Origin: Nymphalis io
Lineage: Eukaryota; Arthropoda; Insecta; Lepidoptera; Nymphalidae
Reading direction: 5' to 3'
DNA: 64,000 nucleotides
Assembly (NCBI RefSeq): GCF_905147045.1
Contig: NC_065897.1
Location: forward strand, 6,959,001 to 7,023,000
The notes beneath the pieces were generated by a model, which made no database searches, was not told the DNA's origin, and saw only the letters and a program-made list of their open reading frames with translations. The position numbers were made by a program, and so were the translations under genes. Shown one piece after another: positions 57,213-64,000 of this stretch (within the stretch, counting starts at the first letter, position 1; every line of letters begins with the position of its first letter).

Positions 57213-59539
57213 ATGGTTAAAAAGAGTTATCTTAGCTTTAATCTTAGTCACGACATCACTAGCAAATTTCGTTATTAAAACTTTTACTTGAAGCTCTAAG
57301 CTGCAATGTTATTGTCAACTGCGATTTGCCATTAAAAAAACCTTCGATGTCAAGCTAATCGCAAAACAATCCCGCCACACATGAATGCGCTAAATTTACC
57401 AATACAACCTAAGCTGTATAAAAGCATTAATTAAAACTGTCAGGCATAGTGACCTTAATTAATAACATTTTTTAACAAGATATGTTTTCTTAGATCAATC
57501 ATAAGTTCATTAATAATGATCAAATCATATTTAGTTATCGACTCAGTAAATGTTGCTTGAAGCGTTTTATGAAAAACTCTCAAACAGCGCTCCATAAATT
57601 ACAGAGAAAACGTTTGGTTATCTTATTTGATATGTTGGAACTACTAGTATTATCAACCAACCGTATCTTTACACAGGTGTTGAGCAAAAGAACCGACTTT
57701 CTTCAATTCCCGACTTAAGGTACTATTCACAACTTGGTTCAACGTCGTTTCTATCGATTTCAGATTAAGGAACTTTGAACGCCTTTAAAAACATTCCATA
57801 ATAAATTTCCTCGCCTTCATTTATGTAGGACACGGATTTTCAACTCCAAACCATTCTCAGACAAACCTTCTCGGCTTTGATTGTATCAGTAATTTAGATA
57901 TTTCTTTTATACTAAAAGTCAAATTAATTTAAGCTTTTATTTTATTTTATTGGTCTGGATGTATGTCGGTCTGCCTATTGTACCAATTTCTCGGTTGGCG
58001 CCCATAGACATAAGTACATTTATTTACTTATGTGCACTTTTTTATTACAAAGTAAAACTTGGTAAATTGAACTTCGAACAAATACATAAATTTTGAGTTG
58101 TTTTTATAGTTCAATCTAATTTTAATTTTACACTTATATATTATAATCAGGTTGTATTTAACAAATAAATACGCATCCAATAAAATTTGTTAAGTTAGAT
58201 AAAACACAGCATCGAAGTATAAAGAACTTAAAATTTAAATATTTGTCAATATTTGGATTACTAAAATAATTAGAATAACTACGGAATTGGAATTTGATTA
58301 ACCCAATTTATATTCGTGAGTATTTCCAACATTTCAAACTATCATTTTTTTATATTTGAGCAGTTGGCTTCGACACTACAATTGTTCTGACTTTTCGATG
58401 AAGCATACGAGGCTCACTTGTGCATATTTGATGGTGCTCACAGCGCGTATATCCAATTACCTGTACCACTAACACAACAGTGTTGGGTAAATCAAATTCT
58501 AATACAAGAGCAGCTTTGCACATGAAAATGTCTGAAATTTTACGTCATAAACAAAATATTGTGCTTCTATATTTTTTATTAAAAATTGTTGTATAAAAAC
58601 TATAAAATGGAAAATATTTTAGATAAGTTACATCGTTACCATTTCTCCTGTCAAAACTGACTACTGACTTGTACAAAATTTTATCCTTACATGAATTTGT
58701 AAATTTAGTTGTTTATGCCTCAAAGTTCAAAGGGTCTCGTCTTTTTGTCCTCAGCAATGCATTTCGTCTTCTACGACAAAGTACTTATACGAAGACAATA
58801 ACAGCGAGCGAGTCCCAGTCAACAAACGTAATATACTTGGAGTTTAAAGAATAAAATTATATATGAGATTATTAGGAGAAGAACCGGAACTATGGGCGCA
58901 AATTGATGACTGAAATGGCTAATAGATTAGTCACGTATTTATGTCTGAAATACTTAGATGCCGATAGAGAGATGAGCCCTTGTGAGGGAAAACCGCGTAT
59001 CGGCAAACGGCTTTTTAGCCAGACAAACATTATATCTTAAAGAATTTGACGGAATCCGATTGTATGCTAAGGCCGAAGGGAGTTTTGTCACACCTTATAA
59101 GAAATTTTCTCGCAATGCTCAGCGTTAGCTGAAAAGATAGGTTGATAATTCCCTTATCTTTTTTTTTAGTTTTTCTATGGAACTTGAATACTAAAGGTAG
59201 ACTGGTTGCATCTTACTTGAAATTATAGCTTTAATATGCTTCAACAACTTTATACTATAGCAGTAAATACCAAAAAGTGAGTTAGACTTGGAGTGCGGAG
59301 AGCTTGTACGATTCCCTGTTACTATCAACTAGAAATTTCACATAGTTATATAACTTGATGGCAAACTTTAAGACTTCGTAGGTTTTAGTCATTATTAATC
59401 GCTTTAAAGAGTTGAAAAACATACAGTTGCATTAATTTTATGAAATAGAGCTTAAGACAGGCAATGTCTAAATATAATTAAGAAAACAAACCTATAATAC
59501 TTGTCAATGGATCATGCAACTCACGCTTATTGAAGTTTT
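57213..59539. other. AT-rich intron sequence
   Basis: No gene or known repeat could be recognised. 58700-59110 is somewhat less AT-rich and could not be assigned. Confidence 0.5.
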
Positions 59540-60085
59540 TTTATATATATATTTGCCGGGAAAGCAAATGACTGGTGGTAGAGCTTTGCACTGGTGGTAA
59601 AGCTTTGTGCAAGCTCGTCTGGGTAGTTACCACCCACTCATCAGATATTCTACCGCAAAACAGCAGCATTTAGCGGTATGAAGGGTGAGTGAGCCAGTGT
59701 AATTACAGGCACAAGGGACATAACATCTTAGTTCCCAAGGTTGGTGGCGCATTGGTGATGTAAAAGATGGTGAACATTTCTTACATTGCCAATGTCAATG
59801 AGCGTTGGTGACCACTTACCGTCAGGTGGCCCATATGCTAGTCCGCCTTCCTATTCTGTAAAAAAATTACTACTCCACCTGATGGTAAGTGGTAGTACAG
59901 TCCAAGCGCGACGACGACTAGTACAGTCGGGAAGAACGGTCTGCACCAGCCGCCCCCGCCTTGTCGGCCCGCAAGATGCCTCTTCACGCCTCGTTTGAGG
60001 AACCCTTGTTGTAAGAGACAAGGAACACGTGAGCTGGTAAAAAATTCCATCTTTTGGAATTGCGACAAAGAAAAGAGTGATAGGC
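59540..60085 (-). pseudogene. Jockey/CR1-group LINE 3' end interrupted by repeat A
   Basis: Minus-strand copy. The 3' UTR start is at 59872-59950 (ACTCCACCTGATGGTAAGTG) and the ORF2 tail at 59950-60085 (RGVKRHLAGRQ, WNS-like block in a shifted frame). The outermost 3' end, TTGCCGGGAAAGCAAATGAC, lies at 59555-59574, split off by repeat A at 59573-59866. It is 5'-truncated and not functional. Confidence 0.8.
59573..59866 (+). repeat. Repeat A, full length, nested in a LINE 3' end
   Basis: Best-preserved copy: it starts ACTGGTGGTAGAGC, with a short duplicated start (CACTGGTGGTAAAGC). It passes AGCTCGTCTGGGTAG, ACAGGCACAAGGGACATAAC and GACCACTTACCGTCAGG, and ends TCCTATTCTGTAAAAAAA. It shares with the LINE around it the terminal motif ACCACTTACC(A/G)TCAGGTGG. 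Confidence 0.88.
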
Positions 60086-60639
60086 TTATCAGAAATAAAA
60101 CAAAATTTAGCGGAACATAATGATAAAGAAAATATATAATAGTGTAATATTGAGATGATTTTAGAGATGAATTTTATTATAGAGATATACTTTAGTAATT
60201 ATTTAAATATAAGCAACAGTAATACTTACCATCACAAATAGTAATACTTATCATCCCAAAACAATGTAGCAATTGTTTTAACATATATTTATTTTCGTAT
60301 TAGGGCGCTAATGAAGCAAAACATAATTACTAAAACAAAGAGGTATACAAAAAGGTATGTTATTTATTATTGTTTCTTGTAGAAACAATAATAAGTAACA
60401 TAATACTGCTGGGTAACTGCCGTAAATTCAAACGGCTTCTGTATTGACAAGTTTGTAGCTAGCAACATTCACCTAACGTCTTGCTTGTGAATTCACTGTA
60501 GACTCTTTCATTCCTTGCTTTTGAAGGAGTTTGTTTGGAATACCGCTAACTTATTGATCGGTACATTATGAATATAAACATTTTTTAAACCTATGAGAAT
60601 TTAAAAGGTCTTCCAAGATCAATAATTTTTAATATATTA
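60086..60639. other. AT-rich stretch with a small hairpin
   Basis: A hairpin with 14-bp arms and 3-nt loop lies at 60364-60394 (TTATTATTGTTTCT/AGAAACAATAATAA). Nothing else could be recognised. Confidence 0.6.
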
Positions 60640-60790
60640 AAGGTAGCGAGATGGCGATTGGTCAAAATATATAAAATATTAACCAAAAATTGCCACATTA
60701 TATCTGATGAGCAGCGTAGTGAAATAAATTCCATGATTGAAGAGGAGAGGATTTCTCCCAGCAGTGGAGCTATTACTTTTACTTTAAAGA
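60640..60790 (+). mobile_element. Metulj-like SINE, decayed 3' part
   Basis: Pieces in family order: TTGCCACATTATATCTG, GAGCAGCGTAGTGAAATAA and TCTCCCAGCAGTGGAGCTAT. Confidence 0.6.
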
Positions 60791-60804
60791 TAATAATCTT
60801 AGCA

Positions 60805-60807
<3 letters not shown>

Positions 60808-60862
<55 letters not shown>
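60808..60862. repeat. (TA)n microsatellite, about 54 bp
   Basis: An uninterrupted alternation of A and T. Its open-frame translation (repeated Ile-Tyr) is not a protein. Confidence 0.97.
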
Positions 60863-60863
<1 letters not shown>

Positions 60864-63800
60864 CTACATTGAAGCCAATATCAAAGTAATTTTAGCTGAC
60901 ACGAAAGACGTGGTAATAGAAATGGGTATGCAAGAATGGAAAAACCGTGTGACGCAATTACACTGTCGGATAAAAAGCTAAAATGCGTTATGCAGCTGAC
61001 ATAAAACTTGATTTTTGAATAAAACGAAAACGTTTCTAAAAACTTGATGGCGTACGACATCGGGAAAGGACGTTTATTAACGACTGTGTTTCTGCGCTGC
61101 TCGTTTCCGCTCTTTTGTGATTGCTCATGCCAGTTACCCAGCCTTGTCAATAGGTGCATACGTGAGTGAACAACTTTACAAAGAATTAAGGCGTTTTTGT
61201 AGCACTCGGATCACATACAAGTCGCTTTAACTCACTAAAAAAACCTTTGTTAGTTATCACTGCAGCTGGAAGTAATGAGGTTATTAATTATTGTAACGTG
61301 ATTATTTAATTGTGTACTTCATATCCATATTCTACATATAGTGTACTTCATCAATTCATTATATGTATTTATCAGAATAATTTAAGCCTCTACTCTAAAT
61401 GATTATTTCAATTGATATTGGGACTCGCTTATTATGTAATACTATCAACCTGTTCGACTTCTCCCTGCTTAAATTTACCCCATTACTATTATGAGAGTTA
61501 CATTCCTATTATGTATTCCATATCAATATATATTGTAAAACAAAGTCTCCCCCACCCTGACAAAGTTTAAATGAATATAATTAAAATGACGCCATTTTAA
61601 TTATATTCATTTAAACTTTGTATTTATGTATATATTTGTACGCTTATTACTTATATGTTTTGATCCGAAATTCTAACATCCCTAACATGTAGCAACAGTT
61701 ACGCTTGCATTTTCGTAAAAAACATTTTTACCTTTAGTTCAACCAATTTTCGAGGCACATAAAGATGGGAATATGACAAGAAAGTCAATAAATTTGCTCA
61801 ATAGCCATTAAACGACATTGTGGGGTGCGAAAATATGGAAGAGTAGGGGGAGTTTAGTGATTTAAGACATCTAACATGAATAAAAAAATGGAAGGGGTAA
61901 CAATTATATCAACGAAGTTTTCTTGTTTATTATATTTATATAAATATATCGATTAGTTAAAATCTCTTATTTATTAATGTATTAGTAAAATGTATAAATT
62001 ATTATTGGTTAATAAGATAATGTTTTTATTTTTAATTAGACACACTACTGTGATTATATATTTATAATACAATTATAATATAAATATATATAAGTAAGCT
62101 AATTTATTATTCCGAAGTATACTAATTATTTATTATTCTATGTATTGGTGGTACCAATAGATTTAAGTTGTAAATATTTATTCTTTGATCTACTACTAAG
62201 CCATTCTTTCCTGTGTCTAGTGGCACTCAAAACGTGACAAGCCGTGTGAAGGGGACATAAATTGTGGACGTTTCTAGCGACACTTAACTTTAGATCTTGG
62301 CGCGTCCGGCCACCGTCGCAGCTGGCAGCCATCCGAGCGGACGTAACTATACATAGCCGGTCTAACGAAATAGAAAATACCATTATTCTTTTTCTCGAGA
62401 CAAGGAGGCGTTCAAGTACTATTATTTACAGCCAGATTTGTTTGTCTGAACGATGTTGTAAAATTGTGTGAATTACGATTTACTTTTGGCTTTGAAAACG
62501 GAAATAATAAGTCTCAACACTAAAAAAACAGGGACACTAAATCATTATTAAAGTGTGATGTAACAATATTTATTTACGATTTCTCACTGGACTTAGACAT
62601 TGGATTGTATTTAAAATGTTTATCGTACCAATTTGTCCATCGATCCGTCTTTCAGATCATAAAAGCTTATACTGTTTTCCGTCAATCTTTATTCAATTCA
62701 AGTACGTTTCCAACTTAAGTTTTTATTCATCACAATCAACTTAAAAATATTATAAACTTTACATATCATTTCAAATAGGCAAAGAAATCTGAAATTATAA
62801 ATAAACTATACTTAAAGTAATACATTTGATATAAGCTACATCAAAACCAATTTGTTCAGCTATTTTTATTTTAACAATATCATTAAAAATGCCGTATATA
62901 TCGAAACCAACTTAATATTAAATGAGTTATAAGAAAAATCTATAAGTGAGATGTTTCTGATCCGGATGCCCATTTCGTTGGTCCATAGCGATCTTGGGAC
63001 ATTCAAATTGATGGTAAGGCTACGTTTCACCATTAAACGGGGTCTTATTAATTCCCCTTTCGACAGACCGACCGAGAAGGCTATAAATTCACCTCAACCA
63101 AAGGGATGACCAATTTCAGAACATTTACGCGCCACAAATTACGCGACCGTTGAAATATACTGGGCCGGAGATGGTATAGAATGGAGGGCAGGCGAGGACT
63201 GAAAAAGGCCAAATGTTAATTTAATGTTGAGAGCTACACGAAATTGCTTCAGTCCTCGAGATAGGAGAAATATTGGCTACCATCCGCGAAAAGGTCCAAA
63301 CACTAATTTCATGCAGGGTAAATGAGCCGAGGACAACGCGACGCAAAATCGATATTCATTTGACTAAACGTACATTTATTTAGGCTGGAAACGATATCAT
63401 GGAAATTAGAGGTCCACAAAAATTTCCATTGCTTAATCTCTTCACCGAATAATGATTTACGATTTTTGTTACAGACATTTTATCGATAGGATAATCATAT
63501 ACATTGAATTTATCCAATCGTGTTTTGGATAACAATTTTTGTCTTCCTGTGCTATATGAAAAAAAGAAGACAAAACATTGGGCAAGTTTGCTCTTCTAAT
63601 GGCTGTTTTATTTGTTCGCGTCAATATATCTAACGCGAGTTGGTAATGTTGTGCGAGCTAACTGTTTTATCACTTTATTGCATGAGATCGCATAAACTTC
63701 CGAAGTCGGTGGCAATAAAATGTTACAATAAGGGTAATTCTGTATACCAGTTACGTAAGGTCGAATGTAAAAATCTATAATTTTTCACTGGATGATATAA

Positions 63801-64000
63801 TAACAATAACAAAATAGCCAATGCCAGTTAGCATGCACACTTAATACCTTGCATTATATAACATTTTTTGTATTAATTGGCAACATTTTAATATACAATT
63901 TCTGGGCAACCGAATCTTACCATTAGTAATGTATAGTTATGTGCTTAAGCACAGATATATTAGTAGTTACAAATCCGCTCATGTTTTTTTCAACATTGAT
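60863..64000. other. Repeat-poor right end of the window
   Basis: I see no known transposable element here apart from a hairpin at 61561-61620. Two less AT-rich, complex blocks (62138-62471 and 62940-63480) show neither long frames with protein signatures nor repeat landmarks. Confidence 0.5.
61561..61620. repeat. Perfect 28-bp-arm hairpin, 4-nt loop
   Basis: Arms 61561-61588 (CAAAGTTTAAATGAATATAA...) and 61593-61620 pair without mismatch around ACGC. Confidence 0.93.

Noticed and set aside
60658..60981. 107-codon plus frame
   Set aside because: It is held open by the (TA)n microsatellite, which translates as repeated Ile-Tyr.

Overview
The window is AT-rich eukaryotic DNA, most likely from a butterfly or moth and probably a nymphalid butterfly. 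It has almost no coding sequence. It is packed with tRNA-derived SINEs that resemble the Metulj family described in Heliconius, with 3' ends of R1-clade, RTE-clade and Jockey/CR1-group LINEs, with mariner remnants, and with a roughly 300-bp repeat typical of lepidopteran genomes. Family names come from recognition, not from a database search.

Only one host gene is supported. Two minus-strand exons (21043..22012 and 9153..9267) have correct splice sites and matching phase. They encode the membrane/DUF1736 part and the first TPR of a TMTC protein, closest to TMTC2, an ER O-mannosyltransferase. The intron between them is 11.8 kb. The intron upstream runs at least 42 kb to the right edge, and the next downstream exon lies off the left edge or was not recognised. 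The whole window is therefore best read as intronic sequence of this gene, or intronic plus flanking sequence.

Layout. 1-4 kb: two decayed copies of one mariner family, a Tc1-like scrap and SINEs. 4-9 kb: AT-rich intron with a LINE 3' end. 9.15 kb: TPR exon. 10-19 kb: five LINE fragments (Jockey/CR1-group, RTE in both orientations, R1-clade with a clear target-site duplication, and the longest LINE at 17.2-18.8 kb). 21-22 kb: large TMTC exon. 24-29 kb: SINEs. 29.3-31.8 kb: a compact LTR retrotransposon with two LTRs that look identical. 33-34 kb: LINE 5' region plus SINE. 44-46 kb: R1-clade ORF2 C-terminus and SINE. 47.6 kb: a third SINE family. 51.4 kb: R1-clade 3' UTR with a target-site duplication. 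54-60 kb: two mutually nested repeat/LINE insertions. 60.8 kb: a (TA)n tract. The last 3 kb is largely repeat-poor.

Two observations stand out. First, several near-perfect hairpins with very short loops sit inside repeats of known family. For one of them (385-454) a second copy in the window (3540-3590) shows the un-inverted state, which points to local template-switch mutation. Second, the abundant ~300-bp repeat and the 17-19 kb LINE family end in the same ~18-nt motif, which suggests that the repeat uses that LINE's machinery. No RNA gene, CRISPR array or prokaryotic feature was found.
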